DNA from: Warburgia ugandensis
Taxonomy: Eukaryota > Streptophyta > Magnoliopsida > Canellales > Canellaceae
Assembly (NCBI GenBank): GCA_035236585.1
Contig: CP141127.1
Coordinates: forward strand, 48,684,001-48,748,000
Reading direction: 5' to 3'
DNA length: 64,000 nt
Shown piece by piece: positions 1 through 11,889 of the stretch. Position 1 is the stretch's first letter, and the number at the start of each line of letters is the position of its first letter. The position numbers and the translations under genes are program-made. The notes below the pieces were generated by a model. The model saw only the letters and a program-made list of their open reading frames with translations, was not told where the DNA came from and ran no database searches.

Positions 1-473
1 GTTGGGGTTCATCTGGTTTTTTCGTTTTAAAGTTTTTATCCTAAATTCCAATTTTGCCCTTAGTTGTTTAATCAAAATCTCATTTTCGTCCTTTTCTTTT
101 AATTACATCTATATCCTTATTTTATTTACATATGTATCCCTATTTTATTTACATATGTGTCCCTATTCTATTCAAGTTTTATTTTATCCATCTTCTAACA
201 GTGTTATCCAAGAACAGTGCTCTCCACGAATAGTATAATTCAGGGATGTTTAATTAGTTTTATTTTATGATTTTGGGACTTGAAATTTATGTAAATTGCA
301 TCATTTGAATAAAGTTGAATAGTTAGTTCAATCCTGTTATTTTCTTTAAGTTTTAGATATTTAAATTTTGTTTAAACACCTTATTTTTAAAGCGCATCCC
401 TGTGGGATCAACCTGTATTTGCATAGCTGTACTATAATATCCCTTGCACTTGCGAAAAATATCAATAAGTTTT
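1..473 (+). repeat. Partial 5' LTR of Gypsy-1
   Basis: AT-rich sequence ending just before the primer-binding site. Bases 1-55 match 24538-24584 closely (shared stretch GTTTTAAAGTTTTTATCC), which identifies the second LTR copy far downstream. The stretch CCCTGTGGGATCAACC near 401 is of a kind common near the 3' end of Athila-type LTRs. The open frame at 2-238 inside it has no recognisable product. Confidence 0.75.
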
Positions 474-491
474 TGGCACCGTTGCTAGGGA
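474..491 (+). other. Primer-binding site of Gypsy-1 (tRNA-Asp type)
   Basis: TGGCACCGTTGCTAGGGA differs at three positions from the complement of the 3' end of plant tRNA-Asp (TGGCGCCGTTGCCGGGGA), the usual primer of Athila/Tat elements. It fixes the LTR/internal boundary. Confidence 0.8.
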
Positions 492-1536
492 CCCGCAATG
501 AAGTTTTTGTAGAAATTAATTAAAAATCCAAAAATTGGAAGAAAAAAATTCAAAAAAAAAATTATAGGAATTGTAGAGTTTTAGCATTTTAGGCAATTTT
601 AGGTGCCTTTTTTCAAAAAAATTTAATGCATAACCACCTAATTTCTTGAAATTGGTACTTATTTCTAATTTCCTTTTTCAGGGAAACAAGAAAGTGGAGC
701 AAATTGGCAAGAAAATCTTCATCAACATGGAAATTTTCCTGCTTTCCTAGAATATATTTTTTTTTTTGAGTGAATCTTGTAGTGAGGCCCCTTTGTAATT
801 TGTACTTTTAATTTCAATTTTTAAAGGGTTATAATAATACGGGGCAAGTGTGGGATAAGGTAGCCCACACTTGATCTTCATCAGAAACCCCATTGTAAGT
901 CTTCTCACTCATTTAGTTTCTAGATTAGGGTTTCCATTTAGAGTAAATTTGCATTGTTTGGTAGTGTAACTTATATAGAAAGCATCCTTTATAATTGTTG
1001 CATTTTTAGGGTTTTGCATTAGTTTTTTACTTTTCATTACATCTTAGGACACGGTTAATGCTTTAAGGTGATATATATGTTGATCAAACTGCCATGGAGT
1101 GTGGAATTAATTAGTAAGGGCACCTATCCCCATAAGATTAAGGGTGGATTTCATCACCACTCCTTGGCCCACCTAGGATAATTACCTCAAGCATGCTACC
1201 CTACCATTCAAATCAAGTTAAAATTAATCAGAAGAGACCTATAGGGCCATCACATGCTCGTAGGACCCTCTTACTAAGATGCGATTTATTGTCACTCTAG
1301 TGGCTTTTGAGCACTATGGTTATTAGGGGTTGTCTAATAGAGCCCCGCTTTTCCCTCGCCTCCTGTTGACATTTGTGAGGTCTAAACGCCTCCTTACATG
1401 AGGGTTGTATTAACCACTTTGCACAGAACTTAACTGGTAAGCAATAATCAAATCTCAGAACTCTAATCTACTAGCGTTAAACCCAGAGATTCAACGCATC
1501 TATCACCAAGGGGAAATAAACATAGTTCATATCCCT
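492..1536 (+). other. Gypsy-1 untranslated leader, no gene seen
   Basis: About 1 kb of AT-rich DNA between the primer site and the first gag frame. No coding potential or further repeat was recognised. This is the expected place for the 5' leader and packaging region of the element. Confidence 0.6.
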
Positions 1537-3300
1537 ATGGTTGAACCACCACCAGAGATTGAGCGCGTGACTATTAGAGATTTTTATGCTCCGCTCCAAC
1601 TTAATAACCCCTCCTGCATAGCTTTACCTCCAACTAATGCCATCCATATTGAGTTAAAGCTAGGAGTAATTCAGTTACTCCCTACTTTTTATGGTCGAGA
1701 CCGAGAAGACCCATGCCTACATATCAAGGAGTTCCTTGATATTTGTGCCACATTTAGGTTTAGAAATTTTTTGGATGATTCGATTAGGTTAAGGTTATTT
1801 TCCCCTTCTCACTTAAGAATAAAGCCATGTCATGGCTTAATTCCTTGGAGGTAGGTTCCATACATACATGGGACCAATTGTCTAAAAAGTTTTTGAACAA
1901 GTTCTTCCTTGTTCACAAAACAAATGCCTTGTGTCGTGAAATTGTAAATTTCCAACAAAGGGATGATGAATAATATTATGAATGTTGGGAACGGTGGAAT
2001 GAACTGCTATAAAAATGCCCTCACCATGGATTTGAGAAATGGTAGCACGTTCAATACTTCTATGAGGCATTGACACCTCAAATAGACAAATGATAGATGC
2101 AGTGAGTGGAGGAACCCTCATCTTAAAAGATGAAAGTGAGGCATAGGAATTCTTTCAAACTGTAGCCAATAATTCTCAGCAATGAGATTATTCAAATAAG
2201 AGAGAAAGAACTAACCAGCCCACTAAGAAAGGAGGTATCTATGAGATAGGAGCACATACTGATCTATCCAATAAGCTCAACTCTGTCACTGAAAAATTAG
2301 ATGGAAGAATGGACAAGCTTGAAACTATGTTTCAATCTTTTTTGGCTATTACATTATCCCAAAAACCTCTACAAGAGGTATGCACTACTTGTTCTAGTTT
2401 AGCCCATTTAACCTCAGTGTGTCCATCTAATAAAGTATTCCCTGAATATCTTACATACTAGCGAATGCATTGAATGCATATCGCCAACCTAGTGACGACC
2501 CATATTCTGAGACCTACAACCTTGAATGGGCTAGGCATCCCAATTTGTTTTGGTCAAAGAATAACCACAAAGGGGGGCCATCTGTAAATCCCCATGTCTA
2601 AAACTTTCCTCTTAGAACTATAGTTCCCCATCAAACACCTACTTTCAACAACCTCAACAACAAAAGAAACCATATTCAGAGGAAAAGATCCACACCATGT
2701 TTGAAAAAATTGTAAAAGATAATGACTACATTGAAAAGGCCTTACACCAATTGCCAAATGAGAGTAGACAGTCAGCCAATGTCAACTCTCAAGCCATAGC
2801 TAAGCTAGAGATGCAATTAAGCCAATTGTCTGCTGAATTACATAATAGAGGAAAGGGTCAGTTTCCTAGCCAACCCATCCCTAACCCTAAGGGTCAATTT
2901 GAGATAGGGTCAAGTTCTCAAAACCTTAACCCTCACGAGCATGCCAAGTCCATAATCACCCTTAGGAACGGTTGTCAAATTGAAAATAAAGAAGGGCAGG
3001 CTAAGGAAACTATAGAGGAAAAAGAGGCAACAAAAATACAGGAAAAAGAGAAAAGACAGAACAATCATGTAGAACCTATAATGGAGGCACCCTATGTGCC
3101 TAAAGCCCCGTTTCCCCAATTACTGAATAAAGCTAGGAAGGGATCAAACTTCAATGAGTTAATGGAGGTATTTAAACATGTACAAATCAATATACCATTA
3201 CTCAATGCAATTAAAGACATCCCTGCCTCTGCCAAATTCTTAAAAGAGCTCTGCACAACAAAGCAAAAGCTTAATGTGCAAAAGAAAGCCTTTCTCACCG
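1537..3300 (+). pseudogene. Gypsy-1 gag remnant (Athila-like capsid)
   Basis: The first open frame (1537-1854) has the gag pattern in which a leucine-rich segment and a G-R-D-R-E-D-P motif are followed by H-I-K-E-F. Reading then shifts frame at about 1825, and the AWLNSLE-type segment continues in another frame. A second open stretch (2697-3300) is charged and Gln/Lys-rich, as expected of the gag C-terminus. The protein would form the virus-like particle of the element. Several stops and frameshifts make it non-functional. Confidence 0.65.
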
Positions 3301-3720
3301 AACAGGTGAGCTCTTTGATTCAACACAAGACCCCACCAAAGTTTAGAGACCTAGGATGTCCTACAATCACTTGCGTCATTGGAGATCATGTCATAGATGG
3401 GTCACTTCTTGACTTAGGGGCTAGTGTTAACTTGTTGCCATACTTTGTCTATGAGCAACTAAAACTTGGTGAGTTAAAATGAACCACTACCACGCTGCAA
3501 TTAGCTGATAGATCTATCAAGATATCTCGTGGTTTGGTTGAAGATATCTTGATACAGGTGGATAAGTTTTATTACCCTGTTGATTTCATTGTGTTAGACA
3601 CCCAACCTATATCCGACCTGGTAGTCAAATCCCAGTCATCCTTGGACGTCCATTCTTGGCAACGTCCAATGCCATTATTAATTGTAGGAATGGTGTAATG
3701 AAACTCTCATTCGGCAACAT
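3301..3720 (+). pseudogene. Gypsy-1 aspartic protease remnant
   Basis: The frame contains C-P-T-I-T-C-V-I-G and then L-L-D-L-G-A-S-V-N-L-L-P around 3405-3440, the retropepsin active site (usual D-T/L-G-A-S). A TGA at 3480-3482 interrupts the frame; the flap-side sequence ('VILGRPFLAT'-like, around 3640-3665) continues in another frame. It would cleave the gag-pol polyprotein. Confidence 0.75.
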
Positions 3721-3789
3721 GAAGGTTAAGCTTAACATTTTAATGCCGATCAACAACATTTAGACCTCAATGGTCCCTATGATGTCAAC

Positions 3790-4840
3790 TTGATAGAGAG
3801 TCTAATTACTGAGATTCATTCACCATTGTCCATCTCAAACCCACTGGAGGCTTGTCTGATGCACTTTAATGGAGAATGTGATATAGACAAGTCTATTGAG
3901 GAGGTAAACAATCTTTTAGATGTCGCACCACTCATGGATACCTCTAAGTGGGGTCCTTATGTGGAACCACTCCCACCATCTAAATCTATCCCCATACCAT
4001 CAATAGAGCAACCACTATCTCTGAACCTAAAACCCTTGCCTAATAACTTGAAATATTCATACCTAGGGCCAGATGACACCTTACCTGTAATAATAGCATC
4101 AGACTTAGATAAAGAACAGGATGGTAAGCTTTTAGATGTTCTTAAGGAACATAAAACTGCTCTAGGGTTGACAATAGCATACATAAAAGGGATAAGTCTA
4201 GTTGTATGCATGCATAGGATACATCTAGAAGAAAATGCAAAACCTTTTAGGGAAACTCAAAGGCTACTGAAACCCCACATGAAGGACGTGGCTAGAGATG
4301 AAGTCTTAAAGCTCTTAGATGTTGGCATTATATACCCTATCTCTGATAGTACTTGGGTCAGCCCCGTTCAAGTTGTACCTAAGAAATCTGGGGTCACAGT
4401 AGCCAAAAATGAGGATAACAAGCTAGTCCCTATCCGCATGACCACTGGGTGGAGAGTTTGTATTGACTATCGAAAGTTAAATGCGGGCACGAGGAAAGAT
4501 CATTTTCCTTTACCTTTCATTGACCAAATGCTAAAGAGGTTAGCCGGACATAGCTATTACTATTTTCTAGATGGATATTCCAGTTATAACCAAATTCCTA
4601 TAATACCAAAGGGTCAGGAGAAGACCACCTTCACCTGCCCTTTTGGAACCTTCGCTTATAGACGTATGCCTTATGGGCTTTGTAACCCTCCAGCTACATT
4701 TCAAAGGTGTATGTTGAGCATTTTCTCACACATGGTAGAAATATTCCTTGAGGTGTTTATGGATGACTTCTCAGTATTTGAGTCATCATTTGACGAGTGC
4801 CTGCACCACTTGACATTAGTCCTTGTAAGGTGTTAGGAGA
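3790..4840 (+). pseudogene. Gypsy-1 reverse transcriptase remnant
   Basis: A 348-codon open stretch carries the RT finger and palm motifs in order: W-R-V-C-I-D-Y-R-K-L-N, L-P-F-I-D-Q-M-L, F-L-D-G-Y-S-S-Y-N-Q-I, T-F-T-C-P-F-G-T-F-A-Y-R-R-M-P-Y-G-L-C and the catalytic F-M-D-D-F. This part of the element is the best preserved. It ends at an in-frame stop (4834-4836) before the thumb. The F-x-D-D catalytic box and general sequence fit Ty3/gypsy. Confidence 0.9.
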
Positions 4841-5560
4841 AGAATCCTATCTTAAATTGGGAAAAGTGCCATTTTATGTGGGATAGTATTAAGCCACATA
4901 ATATCACCCAATGAGATAGAAGTTGATAAGGCAAAAGTAGATTTAATAGCCAACCTTCCTCCACTAAGGACGGTAAAAGAAATTCGCTCTTTTTAGGACA
5001 TGTTGGCTTTTACAGACGATTCATCAAAGATTTTAACAAAATTGCCAAGCCCCTATGTAATTTACTTACAAAGGAGGCCACTTTTGACTTTGATGAGGAT
5101 TGTAGGAAAGCATTTGAGCGACTTAAGTCTGAATTGACCTCTGCACCTATTATTCGACCACCAGATTGGGTTGAAATAATGTGTGACCATGGGATTATGC
5201 CATTAGAGCTATTTTGGGGCAGCGCATTGATAAACTTTCCCATGTGATATATTATGTTAGTAAAACACTAAATGATGCGCAACTCAACTATTCTACTACT
5301 AAGAAAAAGTTGTTAGTTGTAGTGTTTGCTTTGGATAAGTTTAGATCTTACCTGTCAAGGTATAAAGTTATAGTATACTTGGATCATGCGGCTTTACAGT
5401 ACCTCCTTTCTAAAAAGTATACAAAACTTAGGTTGATCCATTGGATACTACTGCTACAAGAGTTGACTTAGAAATTAGGGACAAGAAAGGTTCAGAAAAT
5501 GTAGTAGCATATCACTTATCCAGATTAGTGGTGGAGCACACTAGCGATCAAGGGCCTATA
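4841..5560 (+). pseudogene. Gypsy-1 RNase H remnant
   Basis: After the RT, fragments in shifting frames read as the connection region (H-V-G-F-Y-R-R-F at about 5000-5020) and RNase H ([15 protein letters not shown], then [15 protein letters not shown] at about 5245-5355). The frame breaks at about 5200 and at 5469-5471. Confidence 0.8.
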
Positions 5561-5789
5561 ACTGAGTCATTCCCAGATGAACAATTATTGCATGTTTCCT
5601 AGTTACCTTGGTATGGAGATATTGTTAATTATCTTTTTACAGGACAAATGCCTAATCATTGGACCTCATAAGATAAAAAGAGATTTTTAACTAAGGTTAG
5701 ATATTTTACTTAGGATGACCCGTACTTATTTAAGTACTGTCCTGACCAAGTAATTAGGAGATGCATACCAGATAGTGAATAAAATCAAA

Positions 5790-6870
5790 TCATCTCCTTT
5801 TGTCATGATCATGCATGCGGGGGCCATTTCAGCTCTAAAAAGACAGCTGCAAAAATTTTGCAGTGTGGATTTTATTGGCCCACCTTATTTAAGGATGCAC
5901 ATGCTTACTGCAAGGCATGTGTAAGGTGTCAAAGGTTAGGAAGTTTAAGAAGGAGACATATGATGTCCTTAAACTCAATCCTTGTCATAAAACCTTTTGA
6001 TGTTTAAGGCATAGATTTTATGGGGCCTTTTCCTAATTCTTTTGGAAATCCATACATACTAGTGGGAGTGGACTACATGTCCAAGTGGGTGGAGGTTATA
6101 CCCTGCAAAACCAATGACCACAAGGTTGTGGTAAAAAATTTAAAAGAAAATATTTTTGCAAGGTTTGGTACTCCCAAAGCCATAATAAGTGATGGGGGGA
6201 AACACTTTTGTAATAAGGTGTTTGAGAATGTAATGAAAAAGTATGGTGTCAACTATAGGATAGCTACCTCATACCACCCTTAGACTAGTGGTCAAGTAGA
6301 GGTATCCAATAGGGAAATAAAGTGGATTCTAGAAAAGACAGTCAATCCAAATAGGAAAGACTAGTCTCTGAGACGTATTAACGCTTTATGGGCTTATCAT
6401 ACAGCATATTAAAACCCCTATAAGAATGTTACCCTACCGCTTGGTCTATGGAAAGGTCTACCACTTACCGGTAGAGTTAGAGCACAAGGCATATTGGGCT
6501 ATCAAAAAGCTAAATTTTGACTTAGATTCTGCTGGAACCCACAGAAAACTCCAACTCAATGAGTTGGAGGAATTGAGGAATGATGCATATGAGTCTGCAC
6601 GATTGTACAAAAATTGAATGAAGGCTGTACATTATCGACATATTCTAAGAAAATCCTTCATACCAAGTCAAAAAGTCTTACTTTCTAATTCTAGATTGCA
6701 TCTATTCCCAGGAAAACCTAGATCTAGATGGATTAGACCTTATATAGTATGCACAATCTATCCTCATGGGGCCATCGAGAATGAAAGGGATGGATAAATC
6801 CAAAAGGTCAATGGTCAAAGGTTAAAACCTTTCCTAGAACTGCCTAACCTTGAAATTGATGAGACACTAT
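5790..6870 (+). pseudogene. Gypsy-1 integrase remnant
   Basis: The zinc-binding region reads H-D-H...C-K-A-C-V-R-C-Q-R (about 5800-5940). The catalytic core begins G-I-D-F-M-G-P-F-P (about 6010) and continues through I-I-S-D-G-G-K-H-F (about 6185). A stop at 6281-6283 falls in the S-Y-H-P-(Q)-T-S-G-Q-V-E segment. The C-terminal part ([10 protein letters not shown], about 6426) follows in another frame. Confidence 0.85.
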
Positions 6871-8650
6871 TAGAGACACCTGACTATCATGATCCACCTT
6901 AGATTACCTCTCCAGGAGCCTAGCAGTACATCATCATTATGTCTGGCTGAAGACGTTAAACTTAGCATTGATTGGGAGGCAACCCAAGGGTTTAGAGTCT
7001 ACAGCCCTCTACTTTCATATAGAATCCTATGTTTTCAAACATTGGGGACAATGTTTCATTCAGGTTGGGGGTGTAGATGCACTAGATATTTTGAATTTTC
7101 TTGAGCTAAAAAAAGAAATTTGAACATTTTTGGAAAAAAATTGAAAAAAAAAAGAGAGAAAAGTTTTTAAAGTGGAGTTCCCTTACTGTGATGAGAACTG
7201 GATGTTTAGAATTTAGTAAATATACTATTTTCATCTCTCAATGGGAATGCATATGATTAGTTTTGCATGTCATGCATGTGTTGAAGCATTTTATGAAAGT
7301 TAATTCTTGGAAACCATTTACACATAGCACATAATCAAGACTAATATAGAGGTATGACTTAAAGACCTTAAGGAAAATCCGTGGAAACCTATAACCTAGT
7401 GAAAGTTTGAGACTATCTTTTTTTAGAGAGTTATAAGTAAGTCCATGAATTCTTCAGCGTACATACATTAGTGTGATCCTGTTATACCTATTTTGGTTAA
7501 CCATCAAGAATAAATATGAGTAATAGCTTTAATTTTAGAAATTTATTGAATCTGATAGGCTTTAGGAAACCTAAGAAATGATATAGGCCATACATGCTCA
7601 GCCCAAAGACATAAAGCCTACCTAATATATTATACCACTAGTTATCCTTTTAAGCCTATTATTAAGCTTTTTCTTTCTTAACCCCATTCATCGTAACCCA
7701 GAATAACCTAAAATAAATAACCATTACCCATCTTCAAAATGAGTAGAGTAGAAAAAAAATCAAAAATAGGACAAAAAAGTCAAAGAAGTGAGAAAAATTA
7801 TCTGTTTTTCTTTCAAAGAGAGAGAGAGAGAGAGAAAAAAAAGAAGAGAAAATTTTAAAAAAGAAATTCACTTCAAGTAGAAACCGAAAAGAAAAGTTGT
7901 CCTAGCAGATATTCATTAAAGACATCTACTCAATTTTGAACCTTTGAAATATTTATACATTTCTTTTCTAAACCTGTCCTAAGCCTACATTTTGTCCTAG
8001 TTAAAGACCTATTGATCTTATGTGGACATAGCCTTAAAGAGGAGATAAAAAGAAAGAATTAAGATAAAAGACCCCTCATATTCTTGGCGACAACATCCAC
8101 TCTTAGGGATCACTTTCCTTTGTCTCATGAGCATTTAAAAGAATTATGGGAACCATCAGCTTGTTGGATTCTGTCACATAATGAAAGAAATATGTTTAAA
8201 CCCCTTATCTGAGAGTTTTATTTTTGAGCGTATATGTGTGAGGATTTGAGGTCAAGGCATATTTCCAATGAAATGTAAGCATATCTAATTAAAATTTAAG
8301 ATTTATGTGACTGTACACACATATGCACTCTAAGGAATAGATCAAATAAAATGTCTTTAACATATGTATGGTGAGTAAAATTGTCAAAACCTCTTCATTA
8401 CGTTGTAAAAACTAGTAAAATTGCTAATGAATGAGGATTCTTTGAGATAAATAGGGAACTCGACCTTATTGAATTTTGTGGGTATATTCACTGTAAACCC
8501 TCACAAGGCCTAACTCGTCCATTAGGGGTAACCTAGGGGTTCAAGGGCTTGTTGCATGTGTTAAATGCAATCGTGAGTACCTACGAAAGTGACACCTTGT
8601 ACTAGCTTTGTGTAAACTAGTTGTCTACATGTTTTGCTCTGGACTAGCAA
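6871..8650 (+). other. Gypsy-1 non-coding 3' region
   Basis: About 1.8 kb without a convincing gene lies between integrase and the 3' LTR. It holds GTTGGGGGTGTA near 7064, a second purine-rich tract seen in many Athila-type elements, an A-rich stretch near 7120-7160 and a short GA microsatellite at 7818-7837. Athila relatives may carry an env-like frame here; none is visible. Confidence 0.6.
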
Positions 8651-8668
8651 AATGCTGGTGGGGGTGTG
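8651..8668 (+). other. Polypurine tract region of Gypsy-1
   Basis: ATGCTGGTGGGGGTGTG lies immediately before TGTTAAGTGCTTAA, which has the TG start and sequence expected of an Athila/Tat-type LTR. It would prime plus-strand synthesis. The exact LTR start (8667 or 8669) is ambiguous. Confidence 0.6.
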
Positions 8669-8935
8669 TGTTAAGTGCTTAATTTTGGCTAAAAAACCCG
8701 TAGTTTAGCATTCAATTAGATCATCTAACCGTTCAAAATTGCAAATTTTAGCTTGATTTTAAATTTAGCTCAAATTGACCATCTAAACCATAATTTTTCA
8801 AAATCAACGATTAGATGATCGTTAGAGCTTATTAGATGATTAATGTGTGGTTTAGATGATTCTAATTTAGTTTTTTTTGTCTTGTAGATCAACTAAAGGA
8901 GGGTTGGATGGCTTATATTTAATTTCAATAGTGCA
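8669..8935 (+). repeat. First part of the Gypsy-1 3' LTR
   Basis: Starts TGTTAAGTGC after the polypurine tract and contains TTAGATGATC-type repeats. It stops at about 8935, where gag coding of Gypsy-2 begins. The matching part of the 5' LTR lies outside the window, so the assignment rests on position and on the resumption at 24049. Confidence 0.6.
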
Positions 8936-8944
8936 GATCAGATG

Positions 8945-9720
8945 AAGATCAATAAGGCAAAAAGATGAAAGACATTTGACACGATGAAGATTGCACCAGA
9001 GGATTAAGTTTGGGTAGCTGCCTACCTACTAAAGGGTGAGGCAGGCTTTTGGTGGCAAACCTTTACACTTACATGACCAGATCCTATAAAGATGATGACA
9101 TGAGCGGCCTTTAAACAAGCTTTTGATACTCAGTACTTTCCACCACATGGATTGCAATCATTGAAGAAGGAGTTTTCCACCCTCGAGTAGAGAGGCATGA
9201 CAGTTTAGCAATACCTGAACCGATTTACCTGACTAAGGAGGTTTGCTCCTGATGTGCTTGCGACAAACAAGGAGGCAACGGACAAATTCGTGGATGGACA
9301 GACACCCTGGCTGAGAGATCGGGTGATTACTTCTCGACCTACTACTGTGAGAGATGCAACGGACATGGCCTCCATGATAGAGAAGAACTCTCTCAGGACC
9401 AGAGGGAGCGCGTACCAGCCCACCAAGGGCAAGAGACCCTTTAGTGCTATGCAAGCACATAGAGCACCAGGTTACTAGCTATAGACCAAGCCTAATAGAG
9501 ACACAGAGAAGAAGAGATGTGACAGGTGCAAGGGTTGGCACCATGGACAAGGGTACAATAGATTCGACAAACCACAGCATCAGAGGCAGTCCCAACCATA
9601 GCGACAGCACCAGCCACCTTTCCAGAGATAGCCATATAGGTGTTTCAACTGTGGAGATGTAGGCCATTTCATTAAAGATTGTCCTAAGGGGCAGAGAGAG
9701 AGGTAGACCGAGATGGGTGT
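8945..9720 (+). pseudogene. Gypsy-2 gag remnant with CCHC zinc knuckle
   Basis: The frame reads M-K-I-A-P-E-D-stop-V-W-V-A-A-Y-L-L-K-G-E-A-G-F-W-W (about 8984-9060), the retrotransposon gag core. Q-Y-L-N-R-F-T and R-F-A-P-D-V follow at 9205-9255. The zinc knuckle C-F-N-C-G-D-V-G-H-F-I-K-D-C is at 9641-9682 and is intact. Stops include 9005-9007 and 9188-9190. The N-terminal part of gag is missing. Confidence 0.85.
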
Positions 9721-9736
9721 AGAGATAGCTACTGCT

Positions 9737-10144
9737 CCACATAGTCAGGGATGAGTATTTGCCATCACATCAGGACAGGCGCAGGCATCACACTAGGTCG
9801 TTGAAGGTACTTTTTTAGTCTCAGACAGACATGTCAGGGCCCTCTTTGACACAGGGTCAACTTATTCTTTTATATCATTCATTTTTGCATCTTGCCTTGA
9901 TGTATGCGTGCATAAATTAGCATTTGGGTTAGATATTATGCCACATAGTCAGGGATGAGTATTTGCCATCACATCAGGACAGGCGCAGGCATCACACTAG
10001 GTCGTTGAAGGTACTTTTTTAGTCTCAGACAGACATGTCAGGGCCCTCTTTGACACAGGGTCAACTTATTCTTTTATATCATTCATTTTTGCATCTTGCC
10101 TTGATGTATGCGTGCATAAATTAGCATTTGGGTTAGATATTATG
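9737..10144 (+). repeat. Perfect 204-bp direct tandem duplication
   Basis: Bases 9737-9940 are repeated without any mismatch I could find at 9941-10144. The unit is 68 codons, so the duplication keeps frame, and it covers the retropepsin active site of Gypsy-2 (L-F-D-T-G-S-T-Y-S-F-I-S). Both copies start CCACATAGTC and end AGATATTATG. Confidence 0.95.
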
Positions 10145-10320
10145 ACACCTGTGGGAGAGACAGTAAAGACTACTGAGTATCTCAGGGAGATACCTATGGA
10201 GGTATCAGGTGTGAGAATGGACTCTAACTTCAACTACGATGTTATGTTTGGGATGGATTGGTTAGCTAACTATTGGGCTATCATAGACTACTGAAAGAAG
10301 CGGGTTATTTTTCATATACC
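9830..10320 (+). pseudogene. Gypsy-2 aspartic protease remnant (active site present twice)
   Basis: L-F-D-T-G-S-T-Y-S-F-I-S occurs near 9842 and again near 10046 because of the 204-bp duplication. Downstream the frame continues G-L-D-I-M-T-P-V-G-E-T-V and Y-D-V-M-F-G-M-D-W-L, the conserved second half of the chromovirus protease. It stops at 10292-10294 (TGA), where relatives read through. Confidence 0.85.
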
Positions 10321-10435
10321 TGGGCAACCAAAGATATTGTTTTAGGGCAGAAAGGGATAAGCAAGTACATGCATCATCTCTACTATGAAGGCGGCACGAT
10401 TTTATTCATGAGGGTGCAGAGCGTTCCTCACGTAT

Positions 10436-11170
10436 GTGACTATTGTGGATAGGAGGCAGCTACAGCTTGACGATATTGATGTTGTTCGTGAGTTTGCAGA
10501 TGTTTTTCTTGAGGATTTGACAAGATTCTCGCCGAGTAGGGAGATTGACTTTGCCATTGACTTGGTGTCAGGTACATCGCCTATCTCTAAGGCACCATAT
10601 CGAATGGCTCCAACAAAGTTGAGAGAGCTTAAAGTGCAGTTGCAAGAGTTATTAGATAAGGGCTTCATCCAGCCGAGCAAATCACCATGGGGAGCACCAG
10701 TCCTTTTTGTGAAGAAAAAGGATGGATCACTGCGAATATGCATTGATTATCAGTTACTGAATAGTGTTGCTGTAAAAAACTGATACCCTTTGCCACGCAT
10801 AGATGATTTATTTGATCAGCTCCAATCAACATGAGTGTTCTCCAAGATAGACTTGAGGTCAGGATATCATCAGCTGAGAGTTAGAGAAGAGGACATCTCA
10901 AAGACTGCTTTTAGGAGTTGCTATGGCCACTATGAGTTCTTAGTTATGCCGTTTGGATTGACAAATGAACCTGTAGTGTACATGGATCTAATGAACCGTG
11001 TCTTTCGAGCTTACGTGGATAATTTCGTGATTGTCTTCGTTGATGACATCTTGATTTACTCACCTAGTCATGAGGCACACATGGAGCATCTTCACATGGC
11101 ATTGGACATACTTTGTCAACATCAATTGTATGCCAAGTTCAGTAAGTGTGATTTTTGGTTAGATCTAAAG
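10436..11170 (+). pseudogene. Gypsy-2 reverse transcriptase remnant
   Basis: The motifs are in order: [57 protein letters not shown] and the catalytic [10 protein letters not shown] at about 11035-11062. Stops at 10781-10783 and 10832-10834 interrupt it at codons that are Arg in relatives. Confidence 0.92.
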
Positions 11171-11800
11171 ATGGAGTGGTCGTGGACCCGGCGAAGGTTG
11201 AGGTAGTACTACATTGGGAGAGACCCAAGACAGTGATTAAGATGTGCAATTTTCTTCATTTGGCAAGATATTATCATCATTTCATGGAGGGATTCTTGAA
11301 GATTACATTACCATTGACCACCCTGACTAGGAAAGACATTCAGTTCGTTTGGACTGATGCTTGTGAGGAGAGCTTCCAGGAGCTCAAGAGGAGACTTACT
11401 ACTGCCCCAGTGTTGACATTACTATCAGGCAAAGGCAGTTACGTAGTTTATTGCGATGCCTCAAGCAAAGGATTAGGAGCAGTGTTGATGTAGCGTGGGA
11501 AGGTAATTGCCTATGCATCAAGATAGTTGAAGACACATGAGGTAAATTACCCAACACATGATCTCGAGTTAGCAGCAGTGATATTCACCTTGAAGTCCTA
11601 GAGACATTATCTATATGGCAAAAAGTTTGAGGTATTCACTAATCATAAGAGCCTCAAGTACTTCTTTGCTCTGAGTGATTTGAACATGAGGCAGCATAGA
11701 TGGATGGAGTATCTCAAGGACTTCGACTTCACCATATAGTACCATCCTGGGAAGGCTAACGTCGTCGCAGATGCCCTGAGTAGGAAGTATGGAGTAATGA
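11171..11800 (+). pseudogene. Gypsy-2 RNase H remnant
   Basis: Contains [29 protein letters not shown] and [16 protein letters not shown], the hallmark end of the gypsy RNase H. Stops fall at 11491-11493, 11524-11526, 11599-11601 and 11737-11739. Confidence 0.9.
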
Positions 11801-11889
11801 TTGCCAATTTATCAACTCGGTCTAAGTTCTTTGATAGAATTCTGGAGACACAGGATTTGGAAGATAAGGCAGATTTTGCAAGAGGACCA

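Larger units (their letters stand above)
1..8935 (+). mobile_element. Gypsy-1: Athila-like Ty3/gypsy LTR retrotransposon, decayed (continues at 24049-24584)
   Basis: The order is partial 5' LTR, primer-binding site matching the tRNA-Asp end, gag, protease, reverse transcriptase, RNase H, integrase, a long non-coding 3' region, polypurine tract and start of the 3' LTR. This order and the tRNA-Asp type primer site are typical of the Athila/Tat group. All protein domains are broken by stops and frameshifts, so the element cannot be autonomous. The 3' LTR is split by Gypsy-2 and resumes after 24048. The left end is cut by the window edge, so its 5' TSD cannot be seen. Lineage is inferred from layout and motifs. 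Confidence 0.85.

Noticed and set aside
2..238. Open frame of 78 codons at the left edge
   Set aside because: It lies in the LTR of Gypsy-1, is AT-rich and has no recognisable domain.
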